Shown here: positions 1 to 6,240 of the stretch, piece by piece
How the letters are laid out: every line of letters begins with the position of its first letter
Numbering within the stretch: the stretch's first letter is position 1
Assembly (NCBI GenBank): GCA_002421995.1
Contig: DISP01000211.1
Location: 1 to 6,978 of the forward strand
Length of the DNA stretch: 6,978 nt
Source of the DNA: Bacteroidales bacterium UBA6207
GTDB taxonomy: Bacteria; Bacteroidota; Bacteroidia; Bacteroidales; F082
Reading direction: 5' to 3'
Made by a program: the position numbers and the translations under genes
The notes under the pieces: generated by a model
Told to the model about the DNA's origin: nothing
Database searches by the model: none
Seen by the model: only the letters and a program-made list of their open reading frames with translations

Positions 1-963
1 ATCAAAAACACGGATGTCGTTGAGCAGCTTTACCGCACAAAAACCATTGTTTTTGACAAAACCGGAACTTTGACACTTAACCGAAAAGTAGAAGTAGCCT
101 GGAAAGGTAATTCATTGAATGCAATCGAAACCGAAATGATCAGTAATATGGTGCGGCACTCAAGCCATCCTTTGAGTACTGCATTGTATGATTTTCTTCA
201 GGCTAAGACAGAACTGGAAGTGCAGGCTTATGAAGAAATACCTGGTATGGGGCTGACAGCAATGGTACATGAAAAACGTATTAATGTCGGCTCGGAATTG
301 TTTGTAACAGGTCTTTCAAAAAACAACAGCATGAGCGAAAGCCGTGTTTACATCAGTATTGATGGCATTCAAAAAGGTTGGTTTGCTTTTACAAACAGCT
401 ACCGGCCCGGGTTGCATGAATTGGTCACCGATCTCAAAAGACATTATAAGCTTCACCTGATTTCGGGTGACAATGATGCTGAAAGAAACAACCTAAGCGA
501 AATCTTTGGTCAGGATAGCGTCTTGCTTTTTAATCAAAGTCCGACAGATAAGAAGAAATACATACAGGAACTCAAAGCAAAAGGCGAAAAAGTATTGATG
601 ATCGGCGATGGACTGAACGATGCCGGAGCCTTGTCGGAGAGCCATACTGGCATCAGTGTTGCCGAAGATGTTTTTAGTTTTTCGCCTGCCTGTGACGCAA
701 TTCTCGAGGCGGGTAAGTTTAAACAACTTGGTAAATTTCTGGATTTCACAACGCAGAGTTTCAAAGTAATCCGACGAAGTTTTGGTATTTCATTGATATA
801 TAATGTGATAGGTCTTTCGTTTGCAGTAACTGGTAATCTGTCTCCTTTAATTGCTGCCATTCTGATGCCGGTGAGCTCCATCACGGTGGTTGCATTTGTG
901 ACGCTGAGTATTGGTTGGATGGCCGGTAAAAAGCTTGGCGATAAAGCAAACCAGCTTAGCTGA
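1..963 (+). CDS. ccoI: Copper-translocating P1B-type ATPase CcoI/FixI, C-terminal part (5' truncated by window edge)
   Basis: The reading frame is open from base 1, so the gene begins outside the window; 320 residues are visible. Counting from the window edge, the phosphorylation motif DKTGTLT lies at residues 19-25 (bases 55-75). It is followed by the P1B His-Pro pair in SSHPLS (HP at bases 166-171), a GMG nucleotide-binding turn, SGDN in place of the usual TGD, and the hinge motif GDGLND (bases 604-621). Two C-terminal membrane segments carry a YN pair (IYNVIG) and MPVSS, which fits the MxxSS copper-site signature of Cu+ ATPases. Family knowledge: CcoI/FixI exports Cu+ from the cytoplasm for the CuB centre of cbb3 oxidase. 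The N-terminal metal-binding domain and the CPC membrane motif would lie upstream and cannot be checked. The hinge reads DAGAL where most P1B pumps have DAPAL. The downstream cco genes make CcoI more likely than a detoxifying CopA. Confidence 0.93.
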   Translation: MKNTDVVEQLYRTKTIVFDKTGTLTLNRKVEVAWKGNSLNAIETEMISNMVRHSSHPLSTALYDFLQAKTELEVQAYEEIPGMGLTAMVHEKRINVGSELFVTGLSKNNSMSESRVYISIDGIQKGWFAFTNSYRPGLHELVTDLKRHYKLHLISGDNDAERNNLSEIFGQDSVLLFNQSPTDKKKYIQELKAKGEKVLMIGDGLNDAGALSESHTGISVAEDVFSFSPACDAILEAGKFKQLGKFLDFTTQSFKVIRRSFGISLIYNVIGLSFAVTGNLSPLIAAILMPVSSITVVAFVTLSIGWMAGKKLGDKANQLS

Positions 964-974
964 CAAGCAGGTCT

Positions 975-993
975 ATTTAGAAATATTCTAAAT
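975..993. promoter_or_regulatory. Perfect 8+8 bp palindrome, candidate operator upstream of ccoS
   Basis: ATTTAGAA, a 3-base centre ATA, then TTCTAAAT: the two arms are exact reverse complements. It starts 11 bases after the ccoI stop, and its centre (base 984) lies roughly 55 bases upstream of the start predicted from the TAnnTTTG element at 1028-1035. That is where an upstream-bound dimeric activator could sit. It does not match the FNR/CRP consensus (TTGAT-N4-ATCAA). It is A+T-rich and lacks a following T-run, so a terminator is less likely. The regulatory role is inference. Confidence 0.45.
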
Positions 994-1002
994 TAACAAT
1001 CC

Positions 1003-1035
1003 TTAACAGATTATTGAATCGCTTTACTAATTTTG
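1003..1035 (+). promoter_or_regulatory. Candidate Bacteroidota-type promoter for ccoS-ccoNO-ccoQ-ccoP
   Basis: TAATTTTG at 1028-1035 is an exact match to the Bacteroidota -7 consensus TAnnTTTG. Nineteen bases upstream, TTAACA (1003-1008) could act as the -33 box; it differs by one base from TTGACA and lacks the preferred TTG. The expected transcription start is near 1039-1042, about 30 bases before the ccoS ATG. TTAACA also occurs at 993-998, exactly 10 bases earlier. The -7 match is good, the -33 match weak. Confidence 0.5.
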
Positions 1036-1070
1036 TGATTGAAAATGTAAAGAGGAACCTCATTACCTAA

Positions 1071-1268
1071 ATGGAAGCAATAATATTTTTAGTAATAGTT
1101 GGAATTGTGGTTGCAGGCGGTTTTCTTGGGGCTTTTTTTTGGGCAGTTCGCAGCGGGCAATATGATGATGACTATTCACCATCGGTGCGAATGTTATTTG
1201 ATAGTAAAAAAAACATAGATACAGAATCAGAAATTTCCGAATCAAACAACAATAAATCAAAACCTTAA
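1071..1268 (+). CDS. ccoS: cbb3-type cytochrome oxidase assembly protein CcoS
   Basis: A 65-residue protein with one N-terminal membrane helix (about residues 2-25). The CcoS signature FFWAVRSGQYDDD at 23-34 follows directly, then the SVRMLFD stretch at 38-44. The tail is polar and rich in Ser, Asn and Lys. Length and layout are normal for the family. Known role: CcoS is needed for maturation of cbb3 oxidase and in its absence the cofactors of CcoN are not properly inserted; the mechanism is poorly defined. The ATG at 1071 is the only reasonable start. AGAGGA at 1051-1056 is too far upstream (14 bases) for a normal Shine-Dalgarno site, as is common in Bacteroidota. Its stop lies 4 bases before ccoNO, which suggests a shared transcript and possibly coupled translation. 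Confidence 0.93.
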   Translation: MEAIIFLVIVGIVVAGGFLGAFFWAVRSGQYDDDYSPSVRMLFDSKKNIDTESEISESNNNKSKP

Positions 1269-1272
1269 CTTT

Positions 1273-3390
1273 ATGGAGTTACAGAAGTTTACCTATGACA
1301 ACAAACTTTCGCGTATGTTCCTGTATGCCACCGTGCTATGGGGATTCGTGGGGATGCTTGTTGGTTTAATCATTGCAACTGAGCTCATTTTTCCACATCT
1401 GAGCGGTGGTATTTCATGGCTGTCATTTGGCCGTTTACGCCCTTTACACACCAATGCGGTAATTTTTGCTTTCGTTGGTAATGGTATGTTTACCGGTATT
1501 TATTACTCAACTCCCCGTTTGCTCAAGACACTAATGTTCAGTGAGTTACTGGGAAAAATCCACTTTTGGGGATGGCAGCTGATCATCGTTTCTGCTGCAC
1601 TCACTTTGCCGCTCGGTATTACAGTTGGTAAAGAGTATGCCGAATTGGAATGGCCCATTGACATTGCAATTGCACTGGTTTGGGTTGTTTTTGGGTTGAA
1701 TCTCATCATGACGATGGTAAAACGCAGGGTACAGCACATTTATGTAGCGATCTGGTTTTATATCGCAACATTTGTAACTGTTGCGGTGCTGCATATTGTC
1801 AATTCAATCAGCATTCCTGTTAGTTTACTGAAAAGCTATCCTGTTTACGCCGGTATTCAGGATGCCCTGGTTCAGTGGTGGTATGGACACAATGCAGTTG
1901 CCTTCTTCCTCACCACGCCTTATCTTGGATTGATGTATTATTTTATTCCAAAGGCAGCAAACCGTCCGGTCTATTCTTATAAACTCTCTATCATTCACTT
2001 CTGGGCGCTGATCTTCCTGTATATCTGGGCAGGTCCTCACCATTTGTTGTACTCTTCACTTCCTGACTGGGCTCAGGCATTGGGTGTTGTGTTTTCTGTG
2101 ATGCTGATTGCACCATCTTGGGGTGGTATGATCAATGGTCTGCTCACTTTGAGAGGTGCATGGGACAAGGTACGTGTTGACCCTGTATTAAAGATGTTTG
2201 TTGTGGGTGTAACAGCCTATGGTATGTCAACTTTTGAAGGACCAATGCTTTCGCTGAAAAGCGTAAACGCACTGAGCCACTTTACCGACTGGACCATTGC
2301 GCACGTACATATCGGTGCATTGGGATGGAACGGGATGATCACATTTGGTATGATTTATTGGCTTGTACCCCGTTTGTTTAACACCAAGTTGAAAAGTGTG
2401 AAGATGGCCAATGCGCATTTCTGGCTTGCTACAACAGGTATGTTGTTCTTCGCTGTGCCACTTTATTTTGCAGGCTTCACACAAAGTTTGATGTGGAAGG
2501 AATTTACTGCAGATGGTTATTTGAAATATCCCAACTTCATTGAAACTGTGGTTCAGATTTTGCCGATGTATTACCTGCGCGTAGTAGGTGGCACTTTGTA
2601 CCTGACAGGCGTTGTGTTGTTGGTCGTGAATGTTATCAATACCGTAAAAGCAGGCAAATTTGTTGAAACTGAAGAAGATTCAGCTCCTGCACTTCATCCT
2701 CACGGAGTGGACAAAGGACACAGACTCATTGAAGGGAAACCGGTATTGTTCACAATTCTTGCTCTTGTTGCCATTTTGATTGGTGGCATTGTTGAGTTTG
2801 TTCCGATGTTTATGGTGAAGAACAATGTGCCCACTATTGCAAGTGTGCAACCCTACACTCCGCTTGAACTTGAAGGACGCGACATCTATGTGCGTGAGGG
2901 TTGTTATGTTTGCCACAGCCAGATGGTAAGACCATTCAGGTCGGAAGTTGAAAGGTATGGTGATTACACAAAAGCAGGTGAAACTGTTTATGATCACCCC
3001 TTCCAGTTTGGATCAAAAAGAACCGGTCCGGATCTTGCCCGTGAAGGCGTGAAGACTGGTAAGATTTATAAACCCGACTCATGGCACTATAACCACTTTG
3101 AAAATCCGCAAAAAATGGTTGCACAGTCAATCATGCCTCCTTATCCTTCGCTTCTGAGCAATACGCTGAACACCGGTTCAACAGCCAAGAAAATAAGGGT
3201 AATGCAGACATTGGGCGTTCCTTATCCTGAAGGCTATTCCGACAAAGCTGTTGAGGATCTCAAAAAGCAGGCTCATGGAATTGCACAAGGCCTTAGGGAC
3301 GGCGGTATTGATGTGACTGATGACAAAGAAGTCATTGCATTGATTGCCTACATTCAACGCTTAGGAACGGACATTCACAAGAATCAGTAA
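1273..3390 (+). CDS. ccoNO: Fused cbb3 oxidase subunits I and II (CcoN-CcoO)
   Basis: This 705-residue protein joins the catalytic subunit (about 1-460) to the monohaem cytochrome subunit (about 488-705) in one frame. In the CcoN part the expected ligands are visible: His59 and His346 for low-spin haem b, His344 for haem b3, and His206, His256 and His257 for CuB. Tyr250 is placed as the cross-linked tyrosine and Glu322 lies in FEGPM. These positions are offset by one from my recollection of the Pseudomonas stutzeri enzyme. The linker (460-488) is polar with His475, His477 and His483. The CcoO part has a membrane helix at about 489-511, haem motif CYVCH at 544-548 (bases 2902-2916) and a probable axial Met621 in SIMPPY; the end IALIAYIQRLGTD is typical of CcoO. 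The protein reduces O2 to water while pumping protons. Separate ccoN and ccoO genes are the proteobacterial norm; fusion is known in Bacteroidota. I see no frameshift. Confidence 0.97.
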   Translation: MELQKFTYDNKLSRMFLYATVLWGFVGMLVGLIIATELIFPHLSGGISWLSFGRLRPLHTNAVIFAFVGNGMFTGIYYSTPRLLKTLMFSELLGKIHFWGWQLIIVSAALTLPLGITVGKEYAELEWPIDIAIALVWVVFGLNLIMTMVKRRVQHIYVAIWFYIATFVTVAVLHIVNSISIPVSLLKSYPVYAGIQDALVQWWYGHNAVAFFLTTPYLGLMYYFIPKAANRPVYSYKLSIIHFWALIFLYIWAGPHHLLYSSLPDWAQALGVVFSVMLIAPSWGGMINGLLTLRGAWDKVRVDPVLKMFVVGVTAYGMSTFEGPMLSLKSVNALSHFTDWTIAHVHIGALGWNGMITFGMIYWLVPRLFNTKLKSVKMANAHFWLATTGMLFFAVPLYFAGFTQSLMWKEFTADGYLKYPNFIETVVQILPMYYLRVVGGTLYLTGVVLLVVNVINTVKAGKFVETEEDSAPALHPHGVDKGHRLIEGKPVLFTILALVAILIGGIVEFVPMFMVKNNVPTIASVQPYTPLELEGRDIYVREGCYVCHSQMVRPFRSEVERYGDYTKAGETVYDHPFQFGSKRTGPDLAREGVKTGKIYKPDSWHYNHFENPQKMVAQSIMPPYPSLLSNTLNTGSTAKKIRVMQTLGVPYPEGYSDKAVEDLKKQAHGIAQGLRDGGIDVTDDKEVIALIAYIQRLGTDIHKNQ

Positions 3391-3408
3391 GATAAGCGAA
3401 AGAATATC

Positions 3409-3606
3409 ATGAAGATCGTAACAAAGACAATGGAAGGGATCGCGGATATAGAGTTGTATCCGATCATAGGCCTGATCATCTTTTTTATCATGTTTGTGGC
3501 CTTGCTATATGTTGTCGCTCAGTTGACCAAAGGACAGGTGGAGGAATTCAGCCACCTGCCTCTGGACAATGAGAACGATCAGAACAATGAAACTATGATT
3601 CAATAA
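3409..3606 (+). CDS. ccoQ: cbb3 oxidase small subunit CcoQ/FixQ-like
   Basis: A 65-residue protein with a short N-terminus, one hydrophobic helix at about 18-37, and a charged C-terminus containing HLPLDNE (49-55), which resembles the LPL-type element after the helix in CcoQ proteins. In the family, CcoQ is a single-helix accessory subunit that stabilises the interaction of CcoP with the CcoNO core. Position between ccoNO (18-base gap) and ccoP (22-base gap) is the classic ccoNOQP order, which supports the call more than sequence alone can for such a small protein. ATG 3409 is preferred; an internal ATG at 3430 would give a 58-residue protein that still contains the whole helix. No strong Shine-Dalgarno sequence is seen. 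Confidence 0.82.
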   Translation: MKIVTKTMEGIADIELYPIIGLIIFFIMFVALLYVVAQLTKGQVEEFSHLPLDNENDQNNETMIQ

Positions 3607-3628
3607 ATTAGTAAATACATCAAGAAAT

Positions 3629-4237
3629 ATGACTACAGAAAAGCAACCTATACAGCACAAAGACGGCGATTACGAAATTGATACCCTGACCAACAGGCGG
3701 TTATTGAAGGATCATGAATATGACGGTATTCAGGAACTTGACAATGACCTGCCTTCATGGTGGAAGTGGCTGTTTATCGTGACCATCGTTTTTTCGATCA
3801 TTTATGTGGTTCGTTTGTGGGTTTTCCATTCAGATGACCTTGTTCAGAAAAAAGAGTTTGACAAGGAGATGGTTGATGCAAAAGCAAATCCTGCTGCGAC
3901 AGCCAAAACCGAGGCCTTCGAAATCAAACTACTCACAGATGATGCTGCGATGGCTTCAGGAAAGGAAACCTGGTCAAAGATTTGCTCGGTTTGCCACCTT
4001 GCCGACGGCGGTGGACTGGTCGGACCTAATATGACAGACAAGTATTGGATTCATGGCAATAAAATTGAAAACCTTTTTGCTGTTATTGAAAATGGTGTGA
4101 TCGAGAAAGGAATGATTTCCTATAAAGATCAGCTAACACCAAAACAGCGTCTGGAAGTTGCCAGCTACGTTCTTGTCAAAATCAATGGGACAACTCCCGC
4201 AAATCCTAAGGCCCCGCAAGGCGACCTGTACGAATAA
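3629..4237 (+). CDS. ccoP: cbb3 oxidase subunit III CcoP, short monohaem form
   Basis: A 202-residue membrane-anchored cytochrome c. Residues 29-46 (HEYDGIQELDNDLPSWWK) are the diagnostic CcoP N-terminus before the membrane helix at about 45-65. A linker rich in Ala and Lys follows, then a single cytochrome c domain with haem motif CSVCH at 119-123 (bases 3983-3997), the VGPNMTDKYW loop, and probable axial Met162 in GMISYKDQLTP. Classical proteobacterial CcoP is about 290-310 residues with two CxxCH motifs; here there is only one and the protein is about 100 residues shorter. No second CxxCH was found in the rest of the protein, and the stop is followed by an inverted repeat rather than more coding sequence, so this looks like a genuine short form and not a frameshift. 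It would accept electrons from the bc1-type complex or a soluble carrier and pass them to the CcoO haem. Confidence 0.94.
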   Translation: MTTEKQPIQHKDGDYEIDTLTNRRLLKDHEYDGIQELDNDLPSWWKWLFIVTIVFSIIYVVRLWVFHSDDLVQKKEFDKEMVDAKANPAATAKTEAFEIKLLTDDAAMASGKETWSKICSVCHLADGGGLVGPNMTDKYWIHGNKIENLFAVIENGVIEKGMISYKDQLTPKQRLEVASYVLVKINGTTPANPKAPQGDLYE

Positions 4238-4240
4238 TGT

Positions 4241-4259
4241 AAATTGCCCAGGGCAATTT
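4241..4259. repeat. Perfect 9+9 bp inverted repeat just after ccoP
   Basis: AAATTGCCC, a central A, then GGGCAATTT, starting 3 bases after the ccoP stop. As RNA it would fold as a 7-bp AAATTGC/GCAATTT stem with a 5-base loop, followed by only a short T-rich stretch (TTATAC). It could be a weak terminator, an mRNA 3'-end stabiliser for the ccoS-NO-Q-P transcript, or a protein site. The symmetry is seen directly; the function is inference. Confidence 0.5.
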
Positions 4260-4295
4260 TATACATGCTAAAAATGATGTAAAACATCGGTGACT

Positions 4296-4334
4296 TCCCC
4301 TTGCGCTGTAATTCAACGCAGGGGGATTCTTTTT
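4296..4334 (+). terminator. Rho-independent-type terminator or attenuator between ccoP and ccoG
   Basis: Left arm TCCCCTTGCG (4296-4305) pairs with CGCAGGGGGA (4317-4326) over 10 bp with one G-U pair, enclosing an 11-base loop. It is followed directly by TTCTTTTT (4327-4334). A G+C-rich stem plus T-tract is the standard intrinsic terminator layout. It ends 25 bases before the ccoG start, too close for an ordinary promoter downstream, so partial read-through (attenuation) is plausible. I saw no clear TAnnTTTG element in this gap. Confidence 0.65.
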
Positions 4335-4358
4335 CAAACCAAATTAAATATTATAGAA

Positions 4359-5789
4359 ATGAGTGAATCAGATTCAGAAATCCTTGAAGGTACACAGGGA
4401 TCATTTCGTGACAAAATTGCAACTATGGACGACCAGGGAAAGAGAGCCTGGATTTATCCCAAGAAACCAAAAGGAAAAAAATACAATCAAAGATGGATTG
4501 TTGCGTCCATCTTATTAGCCATTCTTTTTATCACGCCATGGATAAAATACAAGGGTGAACCTTTCATGCTGTTCAATATCCTTGAGCGTAAATTCATTCT
4601 GTTCGGAAACTTATTCTGGCCGCAGGATTTTCATCTTGTTGTGCTTGGAATCATTACCCTGATCGTTTTTATCATTCTGTTTACTGTGATCTTTGGAAGA
4701 CTCTTTTGTGGTTGGGCATGCCCGCAAACCATCTTCATGGAGTTTGTTTTCCGGCAGATTGAGTACCTTATCGAAGGTGATTTCGGCGATCAGAAAAAAC
4801 TGGCACGTCAGCCCTGGAATTTTAATAAAATCTGGCGCAAGTCATTGAAGCACATAATTTTCTTCTCGATTGCCGTTTTGATTGCAAATACATTTCTTTC
4901 CTACATTGTGGGTGTTGAACGTGTGAAAGAATTAATTACCGACGGGCCGTCTTCCCATCTCGGTGGCTTCATCGCCATGCTGTTGTTTTCGGGAGCTTTT
5001 TATTTCATCTTTGCTTTCTTCCGTGAGCAGGTTTGTTTGATTGCATGTCCTTATGGCCGGCTTCAGGGTGTTTTGCTCGATAATAAATCCATCGTTGTTG
5101 CCTATGATTACAAACGTGGTGAACCCAGGGGAAAACACAATCCGTTAGAGGACCGCGATAAGGCTGAAAAAGGTGATTGTATTGACTGTAAAAACTGTAT
5201 CACCGTTTGTCCCACAGGAATTGATATCCGCAACGGAACTCAGCTGGAATGTATCAACTGCACTGCCTGTATGGATGCTTGTGATTCAATCATGGACAGG
5301 GTGAAAAAACCACGCGGACTTATTCGTTACAGTTCGGAAAAAGGTATTGCTGAAGGGCACAACAGCATTTTTAACGCAAGGGCTATCGCTTACTCTGCTT
5401 TTCTCACGCTTTTGCTCATTTTGCTGGCAGGATTGTTTACGTTGAGGACCGAGGTAGAAGCCACAATTTTAAGGGTGCCGGGTACTTTGTTCCAGGAATA
5501 TGGCCCGGAGAATTACTCCAATGTCTATAAAATACAGCTTGTGAACAAAACCAGGGCCGATTTGCCTGTTGAACTTAAACTCGAAACCGGCGAGGGCGAA
5601 GTGATTGTGATGGGCGGACCAATTCTCGTTTCGGGCGGCAAGGTTGTTGAAAGCAACTTCCTGCTTGTCAAACCAAAGACTTCACTTTCGTCGAGTAACA
5701 CCTCCATAATAATAGGGGTATATTCAGAAGGCAAGCAAATTGAAAAATTTAATACTACTTTTATCGGACCAAACAGTCTCGACAAATAA
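4359..5789 (+). CDS. ccoG: cbb3 oxidase accessory protein CcoG/FixG, membrane 4Fe-4S protein
   Basis: A 476-residue protein of normal length for CcoG. It has membrane helices at about 46-61, 91-112, 163-184, 202-221 and 341-361. Cysteine motifs are CGWACPQ (Cys117, Cys121) and VCLIACPYGRLQ (Cys226, Cys230). Two 4Fe-4S ferredoxin motifs follow: Cys274/277/280/284 and Cys298/301/304/308. After the last helix, residues about 370-476 form the Ig-like C-terminal domain, probably periplasmic. In the family, CcoG is reported to reduce Cu2+ to Cu+ for cbb3 assembly, handing copper on to the CcoI pathway. I chose ATG 4359: an in-frame GTG at 4290 would add 23 residues encoded through the terminator-like hairpin and unlike the family N-terminus. 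The stop is 4 bases before ccoH, so the two are likely cotranscribed. Confidence 0.95.
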   Translation: MSESDSEILEGTQGSFRDKIATMDDQGKRAWIYPKKPKGKKYNQRWIVASILLAILFITPWIKYKGEPFMLFNILERKFILFGNLFWPQDFHLVVLGIITLIVFIILFTVIFGRLFCGWACPQTIFMEFVFRQIEYLIEGDFGDQKKLARQPWNFNKIWRKSLKHIIFFSIAVLIANTFLSYIVGVERVKELITDGPSSHLGGFIAMLLFSGAFYFIFAFFREQVCLIACPYGRLQGVLLDNKSIVVAYDYKRGEPRGKHNPLEDRDKAEKGDCIDCKNCITVCPTGIDIRNGTQLECINCTACMDACDSIMDRVKKPRGLIRYSSEKGIAEGHNSIFNARAIAYSAFLTLLLILLAGLFTLRTEVEATILRVPGTLFQEYGPENYSNVYKIQLVNKTRADLPVELKLETGEGEVIVMGGPILVSGGKVVESNFLLVKPKTSLSSSNTSIIIGVYSEGKQIEKFNTTFIGPNSLDK

Positions 5790-5793
5790 ACAA

Positions 5794-6237
5794 ATGACTA
5801 TGAAATGGAACTGGGGAACGAAGCTTGCCATCGCCATGGCAGCCTTTATGCTGATGATTATCATCTTTGCCGTGCGTATGATGCGCGAAAGTGTTGATCT
5901 TGTTGAGAAAGACTATTACCCTAAAGGGCAGGCTTATCAGCAGATGATTGACAAAAAAGCAAATGCTGCACCTTATGCCGACAGTATTCACATAAACATT
6001 GAGGACGGCTTTATCAAGCTTCGTTTTCCGGTTAGTTTCCCCCCTGAGAAAATTACCGGAACTGCCCACCTGTATGACAGGGTAACAGAAACCGGCGACA
6101 AACTTTTTACACTTACCGTCGGCGCGGGAGGACAGTTTTGGCTTCCGGTTGATCAAAACAAAGGCAGGTATATTGTTAAGATAGATTGGGTGTGTGAACA
6201 AAAAGCCTATTATGTTGAAAAACCAATTGATCTGTAA
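5794..6237 (+). CDS. ccoH: FixH/CcoH family protein, cbb3 oxidase assembly factor
   Basis: A 147-residue protein with one N-terminal membrane helix (about 9-28). The family hallmark follows, VDLVEKDYYPKGQAYQQ at 34-50, then a beta-rich domain that ends in a strand-like DWVCEQKAYYVEKPI. CcoH/FixH is known to be needed for assembly or stability of cbb3 oxidase, probably acting in the membrane close to the CcoN subunit. The start at ATG 5794 lies 4 bases after the ccoG stop; ATG 5800, two codons on, is an equally possible start. A TTG at 5740 in the same frame would overlap the end of ccoG and adds a segment unlike the family, so it was not used. The spacing suggests translational coupling with ccoG. 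Confidence 0.9.
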   Translation: MTMKWNWGTKLAIAMAAFMLMIIIFAVRMMRESVDLVEKDYYPKGQAYQQMIDKKANAAPYADSIHINIEDGFIKLRFPVSFPPEKITGTAHLYDRVTETGDKLFTLTVGAGGQFWLPVDQNKGRYIVKIDWVCEQKAYYVEKPIDL

Positions 6238-6240
6238 ATT

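Noticed and set aside
534..884. Minus-strand open frame of 116 codons opposite ccoI
   Set aside because: It is antisense to conserved P-type ATPase motifs and has no recognisable protein features.
975..993. Palindrome as the ccoI transcription terminator
   Set aside because: The stem is almost all A-T, the loop is only 3 bases and no T-run follows, so an operator is the better reading.
1014..1035. TTG at 1014-1016 as the -33 box for the TAATTTTG element
   Set aside because: The 11-base gap to the -7 element is too short for the usual spacing of about 17-23 bases.
3804..4034. Plus-strand alternative frame inside ccoP
   Set aside because: It overlaps the cytochrome domain of ccoP in another frame; its Arg/Gln-rich translation is typical of an out-of-frame read.
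4290..4358. N-terminal extension of ccoG from an in-frame GTG
   Set aside because: The 23 extra residues are encoded through the terminator-like hairpin and look unlike CcoG. ATG 4359 gives the normal length and an A-rich start region like the neighbouring genes.
5740..5793. TTG start giving a longer ccoH overlapping ccoG
   Set aside because: The extra segment overlaps the ccoG coding end and does not resemble FixH N-termini. ATG 5794 sits directly after the ccoG stop.
5761..6201. Minus-strand open frame of 146 codons opposite ccoH
   Set aside because: It lies entirely opposite a well-supported family member, has no recognisable domain and no promoter of its own; it is a shadow frame.
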